NCBI RefSeq assembly: GCF_043641665.1
Contig: NC_092182.1
Span: 22,505,241 to 22,569,240, forward strand
Direction: 5' to 3'
DNA from: Enoplosus armatus
Taxonomy: Eukaryota; Chordata; Actinopteri; Centrarchiformes; Enoplosidae
DNA length: 64,000 nucleotides
The translations under genes were made by a program, and so were the position numbers. Shown here piece by piece: positions 9,048 through 50,924 of the stretch. The notes under the pieces were generated by a model that saw only the letters and a list, made by a program, of their open reading frames with translations, was not told where the DNA came from and searched no databases. Each line of letters opens with the position of its first letter. Position 1 is the first letter of the stretch.

Positions 9048-12000
9048 AGCACCAGTCATGCACCACCTGTGGCAAGTTAGATGCAGATTCAATAACCATA
9101 CAAAGCATATGTAAATACCCCATAGATCAATATTTGGTTATGCAATTTGCTGACTCACCCAAGCCTTTCCCATAACTATCCTAACTTTTTGAATACACTC
9201 TAATCCCAACTTTGTTTGAGGTATCCTGTTGTTGGATCTTTCACTCGATGTTTACATGAACAGGAGTGTTTCAGGTCATACTTTATTATGCAAATAGGAA
9301 AACTTGGTTTGACTAAGAGGTGGGGAGTGATGATAGGTGACATTTATCAAATACTTAATAACCAGGATACATCTCTTTGCACAGCCATGCCGCAGATCAA
9401 AGGTCCTTTCTGTGCCAGTGCAGATGCTTAAATGATTCATTCTAAAGAGAAGCTGAAGACTGCCGTCAAACAACTAAATGGCAGTCTCTCGATATTGTAA
9501 ACACATAGAACTGTAAATAATACAGATAACTGAAGAATGACAGATGGAAAGAGTGTCTACAGAGAAACCTGACAGTGTCATTCATTTACATACACTATAC
9601 TAAGATGCAAACATATATCTCTGTCACATGGGAGCCACCATGTCACTCAGTCGCTGCTGTCAGGCTGTCATTTGTGTTGCTGATAACACACTGGAGCGAG
9701 GCTGCGGTCAACAACAGACCAGTGTTTATTTTAATAGCACTCTGTGGAGCATTTTAAAGGTGCATCACATGGAGAGGCATACAAAGGGCGTGTCAGGTGT
9801 CCCAGCTGACATGGGCGCTGTTTGGTCATCCGATAACCAAGCCTGCAGACGACATAAAGGAAACCGGATTCTGCAAGCATGGTTGACTACTGAATAATTC
9901 ACAGATGGGCCAAAGAGGCAGCTTCTTATCCTCACCATTGCTCCCAGCTCAGGTGAACTATTTAGAACACTGCTGAGAAAAAAACATGGCTGTCAGCCAT
10001 GTGAATTGTTGTGTGGAGTCACTTTCATCTCTTCTTGCTTGTGCCATCCATGATGGGAGCGCAACATGCGACTGAACAAGAACAGAAGGCACAAAATACA
10101 ACAGGTGTTTCCTGCTTTCTCCTGCAATAACTATGCAGATTATTGAAGCTTTGCAGGCAGGGGAGGGGTGTAGTCAGTTATAAACATAAAATAAAGCATA
10201 ATATTTTGTGACCATCACGTTTGTTCAGTCATCAATTTGTTAAAGGAAATAAAAGAATAAGTGATGAAGATGGGGTGGATCAAACTGTATCCACAAAGGT
10301 CACCTTCTCACAAATAAATCTGAACAACATTGACTTATAATGAGCAAACAGAACAATTTCTGTACACAAAAGCTTGTTCTTATTTCCAAATTGTGTCCCC
10401 ATAATTAAGGACAATTACCACTGAAGGGAACAATTAAATGCTTCACAGCCATGGCTAAAATAGAAAGTCTTTCTTTCTGGGTAACAAATCCACATATTTA
10501 AATGGGTCATATTTATTGCCTGTTTTATGAATTTTAAGTTACATTACTAACTTGTGGACATTTGTAATACACACATATGCTCATATGCACACACACTGAA
10601 AGTTATGATGTATTTCTTCTATTGGCATGATGATTACATAAAGACAATTTGCGTTCTCTAATGCATTCAGAAATGGTAATGGGCCCGTTTTTCTCTGTTG
10701 AATGTGAAGTGAGTGAAAAAAGCAAAAAAAGCACAGAAGTGCCTCTTGAATCAAAATTACAACGACGGAGTTATAATGCTATACAGTGGGTGGACAAGGA
10801 TTCGTGCCCTTTGCTTCCCTCACTGGAAAAGAATTATTCAAAGCGCATATGACTATCTGTTAATAATGTTTGTGCTATGCAGCTCTCATCTCCAGAATGC
10901 AGGAATATGGATTGTACTTTGGCAAGGTGAGCCGATACCCCAAACGGATAGGTCTATCCTTTCTATTCGACTAAGCTTTAAAGATGTCTCCTCTTACCTC
11001 CCACCTGGTTTAAACCTTAATCCCTTAATACATGTTCTGTCTTTAGAATAGCTTGAATTGCAATTCTTGGGAAGTCCAAAAAATGCAGGATTACTCTGCA
11101 TTAAGATCACCCTTCACTGTGCGAGAGAGTACAAACTGCAAACGGTTAACAGTAATGCCAGAATCTCCTTCAAGTCGTGTTGGGGTCAGTACAATCAGAA
11201 ACATCTGAATCTCTTTTTGAGCTTGCGTGTAATTGAGCAGGCATAAAAATTAGTCTCTTTCTATCGGCCTACGTAGACTTTCCCTCAGATTTCCCTCATA
11301 TGGTGAGATTATCATCAAATTAGAATGTAAATAACAACAACAAATTACTGCAACGATCTAAACACGCAGCAGTGTGAAATATTAGATATTGTACCCGGCA
11401 TCAAAGAGGACTGGAAGATCTGCTTCTGAACATGTCGAACACAGTGTTATAAGTAAAGTCAAGGCTTGTTAGTTTTATCATCTCTCCATTTTAATACAGG
11501 TGAAATGAAACAAATGCAACAACCCTGTTTACACACACGGCCTCAGGTGAGCACCTCCCTGGAATGGCGGCTAAAATGATCCTACTAGTACTGTAAATGT
11601 CTGGGTAAGAGTTACGTATTGTACACAATGTAGGTCACTTAAGATAGTATGTCACAAGTAAATAACTTGATTACAGGCCAGTGACAATGAGTTGCAGTGC
11701 TGTCAATTGCAACACACCAAAAGGAGAAAGAATCTTCAAACGTCACATGCACCACAACCCCAAAACAGCAGACATATGTTAGATAATTTTTTTTACTCTG
11801 TCCTTGGAAACCTGCCATATAGATATAAAAAGCCCAATGAGAAACAGAAAGGCTGTTAATGTTTATGTCCTTTCAGCCAAGAATTATCTCTGAAAACAGT
11901 GTTGAATGAAGTACAAACAAAGGTGGAGAAGTGTAAACTCCAGCTATCTCAGTAACCATCCCTCACCATAACCCATATAACCTCTTTAATTATTTTCAAT

Positions 12001-12319
12001 ATTTACACTGATGTACACAAAATACACTCAAAAAGGAGATTTTTTTTCTAGTTTCTCAATGCATTTAAATCCTCTTGTACATTCCAAGCCATCAGGAAAA
12101 AGGAATAGTTGTATATTAATAAAAAAAGAATGTTCTCTTGGAGCATCTGTGTTTGTTCCCCCGTGGTTTATCAGCTTGTTGCTAATCAGGTGCATCCCAG
12201 GACATGTAACAGACGGGTGTGGTTGATATGGTGGCGCAGCCTAAGCCAGTTCCACTTCTCACATTTCAGTCAACACCAATGACATTTTGACTCATCAAAA
12301 TAAAATCCAAATGCTTTTT
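9048..12319. other. Intergenic region between klhdc7a and igsf21
   Basis: This is AT-rich sequence between two tandem - strand genes. Apart from an ATGCAAAT octamer at 9288-9295 and scattered short A/T runs, I see no gene, recognisable transposon or RNA gene. Open frames here are short, lack codon bias and match no family I know. Confidence 0.55.
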
Positions 12320-12684
12320 TCTTTTCCGTTTCAAATCAACTGATTTTATTGATCAACAGGCAGACGTGGGACAAGAAACAAAAAAGGTGTAACTGGGCAG
12401 GGCTATATAGGAGGTGGTTATTGTCATGTTCATCACATTGTTCTTTTGATATCATTATCTTGGTTATTATTTTGTTACAAAAACAGCGGAGCGCCATCCT
12501 GTGGTGGCACGGTTTCCTGATCGACTGACGCATGGAGGGCCTGTTGATGACTGGAGAAGGCTTGTAGGATTTGTGGAAAGTGTGTGTGCGTGTGTGTGTT
12601 TCTGTGTGCATGTGCGGATGTTGTGTAAGAAGGGCAAGTATGTGCATGTATGTGTGTGAGTGAGAGTGTCTCGGATGAAGGGTT
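12320..12684 (-). other. igsf21: Probable 3' UTR of igsf21
   Basis: This is sequence downstream of the igsf21 stop codon (12687-12685) up to the expected cleavage zone after the poly(A) signal at 12350-12345. It contains a CA-rich tract on the sense strand (complement of about 12579-12664). The exact 3' end is estimated. Confidence 0.55.
12345..12350 (-). terminator. igsf21: Poly(A) signal AATAAA of igsf21
   Basis: A canonical AATAAA on the - strand lies about 335 nt after the igsf21 stop. It is the first clear signal downstream of the stop. Confidence 0.6.
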
Positions 12685-40391
<27,707 letters not shown>

Positions 40392-43300
40392 TTAAACTGT
40401 TAGAAAACATCAGCGTTCATGTGCTCAGTGAATGTCCCTGTCAGGGGACTGCTTAGGGTTATGCGTGTAGGTGGAGACAGGCTGGCAACACTGACTGCAG
40501 AATAAGAGCAAGAAAGTGAGAGCAGAGAAAGAGCAATGCTGTTGTGCACAGATGTTTAAAATAAACGGACTAAAACAAATCTGCAGGCCTGCTTTACCTA
40601 TCTACTGTATCTACCATTTTCAAAAGAAAGCAAAAGAACCTGCTGAGAGAATCTCCACATAAAATGGTAACTGAATAGTTGGGACAATATGTTCAAACCT
40701 CCCCAGGGCTCATGTGAGTCGGATGAGGCTGATAAGGTAGAAAATCTCATACATATCATATCACCAACCCTCCATCTGAATCTCTCTAGGGATTATAGCA
40801 AGTATGTCATGGCAGTGTAAAGGGAAAACATGTGAGCAAGACTTCACAGCATTATAGAGGAGCACTGGGAGGGGAAGGAGGTAATGAATGGAAATCTCCC
40901 ACACCCCCCCTGAAAATCAGCTATTCAACATGCAATACAGTAGTCCCTGTATTGAGGGCTGATTCAGGGAAGTACCAACAAGCAAGTTTCAACTGACGGC
41001 ACTGCAGCAGACAATGGCCAGCTCTACAAGGACCACTTGAATTTAGATGAGGACTGCTGAGTAGCTAAGGCGCTTTTTTACAACATTTTGTGGCTTAAGA
41101 TGCAGAGTATTTCATGTATTCTGTACATCTACATTTCGTCTATTTTTGCAGCTTTTCTTGCACCATATTTGCACAGGCATTGAATAGAAGCAATCTTCCT
41201 CTCCAGATTCAGCAGTGGAATGTTTTAAGAGTCCTTCAACTGGCCCAAGCTCCTGTGTGAGGTGAGAGAGGAATCGTTTCAGAAGTTACATTTTCTTTAA
41301 GGCAGATAAGGCAGCAAGAAAGGTCATGCAGGGAACAGTGCCTTTTTCACGTGTGACTTTTATGTGTCAACATGTCAAGCGGTTTTAAACAGATATGCCA
41401 CAGAAATGAACTGATTGAAGGCGGGGGTTGGTGGGGATTCAGCTGCTGGCCTGGGTGCCTCTGTGTTTCCACACCTCTTAATTGCTTATTGATGGGATTC
41501 ATATGGTAGTAAATTAACCTTAGAACAATCCATTAGCCTACTGACAAGCTTGTCTCAACCTGGCATATGATAAGCTGTCAGAGGTGTCTGTTCCTGACCA
41601 ATCATTCTCAAATACTTGACACAGAAGCAGTGTCAAGTGGTGAAGGGCCTCTACTACAGTGAAGTTGCTCCAATATGCAGAGCATATAACCAGACAATAA
41701 AAAAAACCAATCCAACTTTATAGATTTATAATATTGATCGCTCTATTCCATAAAACAGCATTATACTCTACTTTGTAAAAGCTTGCTGGAGCTGGAGTCC
41801 AGTAAATATATTCCTAACGCCATCGTCAATTTTTTGTTTGCAAAGTGCTTCATGCTGCTATATTATGCAGTTAAAAATTATGATTCATTTTCACAATGTT
41901 AGCAGCTGTAAATACAAAGAGATCAAGATGGTTTTGCGGCAATCTACAGGGAGTTTTAACACACCAAACCACACACATTTAATTTAGACAAAGCTAATCT
42001 CATGAAATTCAATTGTATTAGATTAAAAATAATTACTGTCAAATTGCTAGTTTCCACTTGGCTGATAAGTATTGATAATCCCCTGACAAGTGTTTCTCCA
42101 AAGCAGTAGTAAGGATGTGTTTTGTTTAGTTAGAATAGAATCACTAACACAACCTTCGAGTTAGTTCAGGGGAGATGCACATTGATCATGATGCTCTATT
42201 GTTTTCTGCCCTATGGGTGGGGATCCACCTATCGGGAGTCAAAGCCAAAGGCAGCAATAAGCCTTGGTGAAATATTTCACATGATTAAAACCAAGAACTA
42301 GTGTGCACAGCACATTATTTGCAAACACAACAACCCTGTATAGGATCAAGATGGCTATCTGTGATGATGGAGTCTAAGCCTTTCATACCTCATTTAATTG
42401 CATCTCTTTCTTCGCCCACTTGTTAAAGGTTGAGCAAATTTTTTCTCTTGTTTTTTTTTGTGCTGCAGTTCTTTGTTTTAAGCTGTCTGTTGGGGGTGTT
42501 AAATGGGGGCGTCTGCCTCTCAGTGCAAACACTTACTGAGGCCTGCAAACCAATCATTTAAAAACAATAGATCAATAATTACATTTCTCTCTTGACAAGG
42601 TTACTGTCAAGTACGTTGATGCTGATATAGTGCTCATACAAAACAGGGAAGGAATCCACATGCAAAAGAAGCCACAAGTTTTCTAAACAATATGTAGAAG
42701 TCTTGGGGGAAAAAAAATATTGAAAGCAAAGAAACTTTTAGAAAAAATAAAAAATGTCAATATCTTTGACATTCTTCTGGAGGTTTCTTTAAAGACTCAA
42801 AAGATTCAAGTACAGATAAAAAAAATTCCAAATCCTCTCTGCACCATCTCTGCCGTTCTTTTACATAATGAAAACTGCACAGCTACACAGTGTACAGAAA
42901 AGTATTACTGCTCTGTGTGCCTGGCATTCTGATTGCCACACAAGTTCTTCTTTTTTCCTCAGAATTGATTGAAATCTTTGGCCAATGTGTATTTTTGGTT
43001 TGGGTCTTGAGAGAGGGGAAACAGCTTTTATATCACTTACCCCAGTATGTCCAATTTATTGTTTTCACTTTACTTTATGGATGAAGTCTTCCTCTTTAGG
43101 TTGAGTCATTTTGACAACCTTATGGGCTCATGGAGTGAAAAAGTTTTTGTAATAAAGCTTGATCAAACTTAAACGTCCGAAAACTTTGCCATTGAATCTA
43201 AAAATAAAACAATCTGGTCTAAAAGAGGAAAACCTGAAATGTGTTTGCATAGCTCTGCCAAACATACTGTACATACTGCTGGCTACATTCCATCCTATCA

Positions 43301-44107
43301 TATGAATGCAGATCCTGAAACTGAAAAGCAGGACACTGCAAATGTGTAAAAATGTGAGGCGCGTGGTCCCATGAGTCATTCCTTCTTTTCCCACTGTTCA
43401 GAGATAACTTTCACGCCGCTGCATTAAAAGCAGCATTTACTTCCTTTTGTCCCTGGTAGTACTGCTGTGCCAGTTACATCAATAATGATCTCTCCCTCTA
43501 TCTCCCATTTACCACCTCCTTTTTGTTCTATATCCTCAAGCACCATTACCCCGCTATCTTTCAAAAAAAGACGAAAAAAAAAAAAGACGGAAAAAAAAAC
43601 AACCTGCAAATGGGATTGGTGAATGTGCAGAACAGGAGCATGTTTAATGCTCCCAAGAGACTGCTTTCCCTGGCCTCATAATTAAGGGATTTAGAGCTCT
43701 GGAGACAGCTGGACTCACAAGAAACACTCCCAACATCCCCTTGTACTAAGCACCCTGGCCTCGAGTCCACATCTCGGGGGGTTTATTTATAGTGGAGGAA
43801 GGTGGTGTGTGTGTGGGGAGGATGGCAAAGAAAAGGCACCAAGGTCATCCTTGGCTTATTTTCACTGACAGTAATTCAGTGATAAGTATTTGATGAAGCT
43901 GTACTTTTTTATTGTGAGCCCAAAGGTCCCAAAGTAATCAGTATGAATTTTGAATGGTTTCACCAGGCTAAATGATGAGTGCAAGTCATTTCACTTCTCA
44001 GCGTAATCTTATCAAAATCACTGGAGGATTACTTTCTTGACAAATAGTTTATCCGACAGCTAAAGAATCCTGTTCATGACAAGAACTGAACTTATGACAT
44101 TTTCCAC

Positions 44108-44280
44108 TTTGTTCCGACATGTATTATTTGGAAACACTAAATTGCCCGTAGGTATGCATGTGTTTGTCCCTGTGTAAGTCCTCTGATGGGCTGGTGACCT
44201 ACTCTGCCTCTGACAAATGCATGCGGGGATAGGCTCCAGTTTCCTGTGTACCTAAACAGGATACGTGAGTACAGAGCAAA
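44108..44280 (+). mobile_element. Degenerate LINE 3'-end fragment (same family as 62262-62371)
   Basis: The sequence runs AAATTGCCCGTAGG, then GATGGGCTGGTGACC, then GGATAGGCTCCAG. This is the order seen in a very common fish repeat 3' end that normally continues to an (ATGG)n tail. The copy is decayed and lacks the tail. Assignment to an RTE-like LINE is tentative. Confidence 0.6.
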
Positions 44281-44690
44281 ATATAGTTTCAAGATAAAGC
44301 AGAAGTCTTATAAATGACATTGTAGGTTTAGTTTCAAATGTCATGTTGCCAACAGGAGAAAGCTGACATACCTAAGCAGCAGCTAATCTTTTCCCAAAAT
44401 TAAACTACAAGTCAATTTAAATAGCAACCACAAAAGGAACATTAATGCAATCATTTAGCAAAGGTTTTCAATTTCAGACAGCTGCCTGTTATTGCTGCCT
44501 TTTTTTTTTTACTGCCTATTAGCTTTTATGCACGACTTGTGCACGAGTCACCAACCATCGTATGTGGATGCATGCCATTTAGCCACAAAAGGACATTGGT
44601 TCTAAATGCTGCAGAAATGTGCTTTTAATAAAGCTTTCAAACACTAATTTCCATCAGCATTTGTAAGGATCGTAATTTATTTGTATTTAT

Positions 44691-44715
44691 TTTCCCAATT
44701 AAAGAGATTGGGAAA
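44691..44715. repeat. 9-bp stem-loop
   Basis: TTTCCCAAT and ATTGGGAAA flank a 7-nt loop as perfect inverted repeats. No known role. Confidence 0.7.
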
Positions 44716-45944
44716 TTACAGTGGATTTGACTTCTCTGAAGCAGGTACAGCAAATACAGCGAGAGCCATCCCCTGCCATGTATGTATACCCATGTATTCT
44801 GGATACACGCTCGTACTTCAGACTGTGTTGAAAGAGGGCCTTGAGATGACACAGTGTCATCAATATGCAAAATAATTTCAAGTCTGAATTTGGAGAGGTT
44901 CTTTAGAGTTGAAATTGGAAATAATAGCGCAGACAGAAAGAGACTCAAGTGGACCCTAAAGAACATCTAAGAAATATTTCCTCTTAGTGACAACACCACA
45001 ATGTGTCTGATACGCAGATCTGTAACAAAAGCCAGAGTGAGAATACAGATGGAGGGAGAGGAGAGGCTGGCAAACACCCCATGTTAAGGTGATGTAGTGC
45101 ATTCTGCAAGATTCTGTCTGTGGCCACTAGTAGCAGGTTATTTTCATTAACCCTTTAGAGATACTTTTGAATTCCCCTCCACAGAGGGGTCAGAAGTCGG
45201 GGCCAGCTACAAAGCAGCATCTCCAGAGCCGCCAAAGATACAATTACTTGCTCAGAGACACTTGTGCGGAGCAGATGCTCATGCTAGCTGACACAGGTGA
45301 ATGAACCTGTTTACTCCAGCTAAGTTTCATCCTGTGTGTGTGGCACTAACATGTAACGTCCTGTTGTCCTTTTCCTTTTGTGTTTTCATACACTGTACAA
45401 CTCATTCAGTTGTCTATATAGCTCTCCGCTATGGTGGCCCTGAGAACTCAATGCACTGCAACACTGTAAATGCAAGTAAAAAAGAAACACATCTTCATCA
45501 TAACGTAAGCGCAGCATTAAGAGAAAACACACTGCAAATACAGAAAACGACAACAGAAGTGTTTCCAGAGGACATTGAACACAGCTTGAACACGCTTGTT
45601 GCCACGGTTTGTGACTCATGAAGTTATTGAAGTCGGGCCCGTGTATCATGCATTCATGCTTATGTTGTGGATTTCTGACTTCTGCTACTGTTCTACTCTG
45701 CCTGTGCGCTGAAAGTGACTGCAGCACGCACCTCGCGCGATCTTGCAGAGCGAAAAAGTCACTTTAATGATTTCTGAGGAGATTTGATGTCCATGACAGA
45801 TATTAACTTTCCTATCCTACCACCTGTGTTGACAGACGGCCTCCTTCACCAAGTCGTGCAGTAATTATCTTACAGATATTAAATTACGAATGAAGCTGCT
45901 TTGACAGCCGTGGCCACAAGATGCCACTGTATGGCCTGAGCATG

Positions 45945-45967
45945 TCAAATCAAATGCCTTTATTGTC
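45945..45967 (-). mobile_element. Short LINE 3'-tail remnant
   Basis: The complement reads GACAATAAAGGCATTTGATT and continues TGA, the 3' terminus typical of fish L2-like elements with a TTTGA tail. Only the end is preserved. Confidence 0.45.
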
Positions 45968-46238
45968 TCCTCTTCAACTCATAATGCATCACAGGATAAC
46001 TGTCTATACTCTCATGCGTGCAACATATCGGAGAGGATGGAAATTCACCTGTGGGTTTATGCAGGAAACTTTGCACACTGTAGGAAACACTATTTAAGTG
46101 CACTTAGTCACTCCTACATTCATAACAGGCAACAGTGTTTTGTCTCTTTTCATATGTTGACCTCTCAGGGTCACTCTCCTCCACCAATGCCACCAGGACA
46201 GTGGTAGTGTACTGTTCAATTAAGAATAAATTACGAAT

Positions 46239-46314
46239 AAACTTGTTACGGCCGCGGCCATTCCCAGCAATCCTTTGTGTTTTTTTTCCCTTCCCTGTGC
46301 CCAGTGTTTGTCTG

Positions 46315-46380
<66 letters not shown>

Positions 46381-46894
46381 TGTGGCTCCCTTCCTCACTC
46401 TCCTGGCTCCCATCAGCTCGTCACCTCTCCCAGCCATCACATCTGCCATCCATCAGCTCATCAGCTCTGCAGTATATCTACCCCAGTTCTTCAGCCACTC
46501 ATCGCCTGATTGTTGTGTAACCTTAGTGGTAGCTACTTTTCAAGGCCGACTCAGACGTACTAGCAGCTATTCAGTATCTCTGTACTAGTTGTTACTAATA
46601 CCTGTCTCTCTGTGTCCAGGATCATCTTCAGCCTGCCCGTCTTCCGGGTTGTTTCCCTGCCTGCCTGCCACCACCCTGCCTCCCAGCTATCCTCATCTAC
46701 CACGCTTCCCTTCACGCCACGCTCACGCCAGCCTCATCCTACATTACCTTCACTCTTCCCTGTTGCCTTTGGATTTCATTCCCCTGTCATCAGCTCTGCA
46801 TCCAGATTCCCTTTAATAATAAAACCTCACCTTTCCCAAATACAACTCTGTCGGTGTCCTGCACTTGGGTCCTTCCATTGTGTGTAACAAAACT
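46239..46894 (+). mobile_element. Solo LTR with 5-bp target-site duplication (LTR 46244-46889)
   Basis: The 646-bp element begins TGTTAC and ends GTAACA, a perfect 6-bp terminal inverted repeat with the canonical TG...CA ends. It is flanked directly by AAACT on both sides (46239-46243 and 46890-46894), a 5-bp duplication as made by Ty3/gypsy and related integrases. An AATAAA at 46818-46823 lies 66 bp from the right end, followed by a U5-like sequence (CTGCACTTGGGTCCTTCC). It contains a (TG)32 tract. There is no internal coding region, so this is a recombinational solo LTR. Superfamily is inferred. Confidence 0.82.
46316..46379. repeat. (TG)32 microsatellite inside the solo LTR
   Basis: A perfect dinucleotide repeat. 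Valine/cysteine-rich open frames across it are artefacts of the repeat. Confidence 0.95.
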
Positions 46895-49709
46895 ATCTTA
46901 AGAAGGACATTAGACCCTTCAGAGCAAAGGCTGCATGAACCTCAGCTGCTGTTAATGCGATTTGTAATTGGTCCTAAACATAAAAGCACGAGTAAGAGGT
47001 TAAACATGAAGAGTGGAAACAGAAACAGCCCACGCCACATTACTGCAAATTAAGCAACTGGAAATTCAAAATGTCAATTTAATTGACTCTTTCACCTAAT
47101 GTCCATCCCAGTGGAGTCTGGAATGGAAGTTAATTGGTCTATTCCTGAGCCAGTCCTATGATCTCAACTTTACTTGTAGCCTTGAGGATATGATTCTGGC
47201 ATCCAAAAAATCTAAACACATTTTCCACTGCCAACTCTTGGCAATGCACTCAACACTGACCCCACTGCTGCTCTATTTCTCCAAAGCTAAGACTGTTCCT
47301 AATAGAGAGATATATGTACATTGACATTTGTGTAAAGACACATACACATGCATGTTTCTTGAGAAGGGGGGAAACCTACATGCACTCCAGACTAAGCTGA
47401 GTGAAACATAAAACACTGCCAATTATATCCCTTATTTTGAAAAGTCACACAGTTGGATGGGCCATGATTGTGGCAGTGGGGGAGATAGAAGGCAGCCTGA
47501 AAAACAATCAAAGTTAAGTCCTCTCAAGAGGGAAAAAAAGACATGTTGAAATGAGCGCTGGCACGAGTCCCCAGTACCTAAGTCTGCTCCTTTTGAAAGC
47601 CTTTATTCCCCAGCATGAGCAGCACCATGAGATAAAAGACACTGAAATGCTTTTTAATCACTTTTTTATTGTGCTTTTAGCATTTGCACTACACCCCACC
47701 CTGTTAATTTGCATGGGTTATTACTGTGCTGTCAGCTCATATCGCATCCTGCCGCCCCAGCCAACCAGCCAACGGTAGCTGGTTGCAAAGAGAGGGAGAC
47801 TCCGGTGGCTGTCAGGAAGAGGAAGGGGATGAAACACAGAGACAAAAGCTTGTGTCACATTGAACAAGGTCCCCAGTTCCGAAGCCCATTAATCATACCG
47901 ATGTTGAAAATGCAGCGAGCACATATACTACATGTCTGTGTGGCTGGTTCCGTCTGTGTGTTTAAGAGAGTGAGAAATGCGGTTGAGCGTTCTTGTCTGT
48001 GGAAACATATGGTTTCGTTGACGCATTGCTGAGCAATAGCAGCTGTCTAGCAAGTGGCCCACTCTCAAGTGGCCATAATATTGTGGTCTACTTCTGACAG
48101 ATATGCACCACCCACATATAACTAATATACAGCGCTATTCAGAGGCACCCGCAAAAAATTGCTCACAGGTTCATATAGCTGTCATTGAAAAATAGGAGGA
48201 AATTTACACAAAAAATCTCTCACAATCTAAAGGGAATGATTTGGGAGCTTAGGCGCAATTGTGCTTTTTTTTCTGTTGCTCTGTTCCCATATGATAGGAA
48301 ATACGATATGTCATGGCTGTATATGGCTTTCCCCAGGCTGCCGCTCTCTGAGGGTAAACCAGGCTTGGACTTACAGCTTTGTGCTTATAATGAGGACAAG
48401 GGGGACAGAAGAGAGGATTTTGCCAGCACAGTTTGAAGGCTTGGTTGAGACAGGACAAAAGGGAAAGCTTTTTTTGTCTCCCAAATAGCAGGCAGTGGCA
48501 GATGGGACTTACCCTGTACCCAACCCAGCATCAATTATGCTGTGACTGGCACCCTCATCCCTAAAGTCAATTTTTTGCTTAAGGGCTAGGGTTTAGAGTT
48601 GGCAATCTGTTACAATTTGGCCCCTTTACCTCTAGCCCTCTCCAGCCTCACCCATACCCCTTTGGCAGCTTGGTAATTCGCAAGGCATTGACACGGATGC
48701 ACCTCTAAGGTCCCCAGTGCCTTGAGCGTCACAGACAAATTTCTTGATCAGTGTGGCAGTGAGGCCTGGTAGTGATGTTTTGTTTTTCTTCTTTTTAATA
48801 ACACTTAATTTACAGACCAAGGGGGTAAAATGAGGCTGTAAAGTTACATGAGGCCAAAGAGAGGTGGTGAAGTATCCATCATTCAATTCTCAGTTTTGTC
48901 CCAAGACCATTTGAACAATCCCCAAAGAAGTCTTTGAGAAAATCTACATCAAATGCCTGCAGCCAGACGGCCACAACCTCCACAAATGTCGATATAGTAT
49001 ACACAGCATTCAGGGACGGGGAGGAGAATTCATATTTCAAGCTGACATGTAAGGGTTGTTGATGGGGCAGTTATGACAAAGACAAATCGGTGACCATGCA
49101 TCAAGGGTTTCTATTTTTTCAATGGGAAAAAAATACAACACAATGAACCTGTTCTCAACGCTGGCTTATGTATATTTTTAAGCAAAAAACTAAGTTATCA
49201 TCAGTTATCAATATCTATTTTGTCCATCATGGTGTGAAATATGGTATACTGATGAAATATTATAACATCCTTAACCCACTGAGATAAATTCATAGCCTCC
49301 TGTACTTTCATTGCACAGTTCAGGGATCTATCTGCTGTCTTTGTGAAAATGCATTTGATCCAATAAGACAGCAGCATTTTTAGCAAGCACGCTCCAAAAC
49401 CATTTTTGAGGCTCCTTTTGCCATTCAGAACGTCAATTCAGACGACAGTTTTAGTTCACTCTGGCATACAGCACCAAAGCAATAATTTTCCTGGCTATCA
49501 AACACATCTCAGAGCCATCATTAATGGACATGATACATCTATTTTATTGAGATAGAATATCTTGTATCTTTTTTCTGTTATTTCTCATCACAGGTTTTTT
49601 GACTATTCTGCCTGAAATAAAGTGAACTGAATGATTAATACACTGGTAAGAAGAGGAAGTATGTAAGTTAAGAAAATAACAGATTTTTGATACAGAGGTT
49701 TGTTTGGTA

Positions 49710-49727
49710 AAAAAAAAAAAAAAAAAC
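49710..49727. repeat. Poly(A) run
   Basis: An uninterrupted A tract on the + strand in igsf21 intronic sequence. No element upstream was recognised to which it could be the tail. Confidence 0.8.
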
Positions 49728-50924
49728 AGTACACAAAAAAATATTAGCGTTACATGTCCGATAGCTGTCTTTTCAAGGTAAATGCAGTCTCCAAACAGTA
49801 TTCACACCTCTACATGCATACTATACCTATTTAAATATTGTGAAAGGACTTGATAGAGAGTTATTAAAGTGAGAATTTAACGTGCAAAAATCTCAGTGAG
49901 CATTCTCAATTATTCCTTTTGGTTTGAATGGCAGGTCATCAGCACGAAACATTGATTTGTCTCATACTTCAAACGTGTAATATTTTGAAGGACACATACA
50001 CTTACTGGAAGTTCTGTGTTTCAAATTGTTTTTTTTACATAAAATGTGTGTTTCTTATGTGTTTTCATGTCTTGAGAGGTGACCGACTGAGTGTTTCTGA
50101 GTGTTTATTTGAACAATTCAAGGTGAATTCAAGATGCCAAGCTGATAATTGGTGGCAGCCTGAGTCTTGTGTATGCATGCACACGTGCATGTGTTTGAGA
50201 CAGGTTGCCTTCCTTAATGATACGTTTGTGTAAAGATATGCTGCTGCACCATAAATTCTTAAAACAGACTTCAAAAAAAGATTTTTTCAGCAGTTGTTGC
50301 TGCAGTATGTTCTCAGTCTGACATCATCACACAGAAGCTGCCAAATGTATTATTTCAAGAATTTAAGAGAGTCATTGTGGTCATGTTAAAAATGTTTGGA
50401 TAGGGTGTAAAACAGACTTCAGTTTTCTCGGTTATTGTGACTTTTTTTCTTTGGTCCTGTTTTATTTTCCCTTGATTTATCAGCCAACACTTGCTTAACA
50501 AAAACTTAAATTTAACAAACCCAAAACCTGCTCCATCTGGGCATGATCACTTGTTCCCTTCTGTTTCTGGTTTTGAATAACGCCAAAAAATTCACCATTC
50601 TGAAAAAGTGCCCGGGAGCCATGCTGTACCAATCACCCACAAACTCCTGTCACATTATTCCAGTGATACTACGTGCAATCACACCTGTTAAGAGAAAACT
50701 GTTTTCATACTTGTCCTAGAATTGTTTCACTTAAGAGTTTAAGTTACACCAAATCTTAACCTTGATGTGCCCTGATGAGCAATTTTGATACAGTGCACCA
50801 GTATTTCTGGAATTTTTGCCTCTGTTGAATGGTTGACAGTACAGGGAACAACAGGAATAATGAGGAGTCGGAAATGACATGTGACAAAGTAATTTAATCA
50901 CTTGTTGTGATGGCAATCTTGGGT

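Noticed and set aside
46135..46588. Cys/Val-rich + strand frames and His/Thr-rich - strand frame
   Set aside because: They are translations of the (TG)32 microsatellite inside the solo LTR, without any domain.
48632..48886. - strand frame ending near an ATGG-GTGAGG donor that could precede the 40312 exon
   Set aside because: The donor and phase fit, but the peptide has no Ig-fold features or similarity to the expected first Ig domain.
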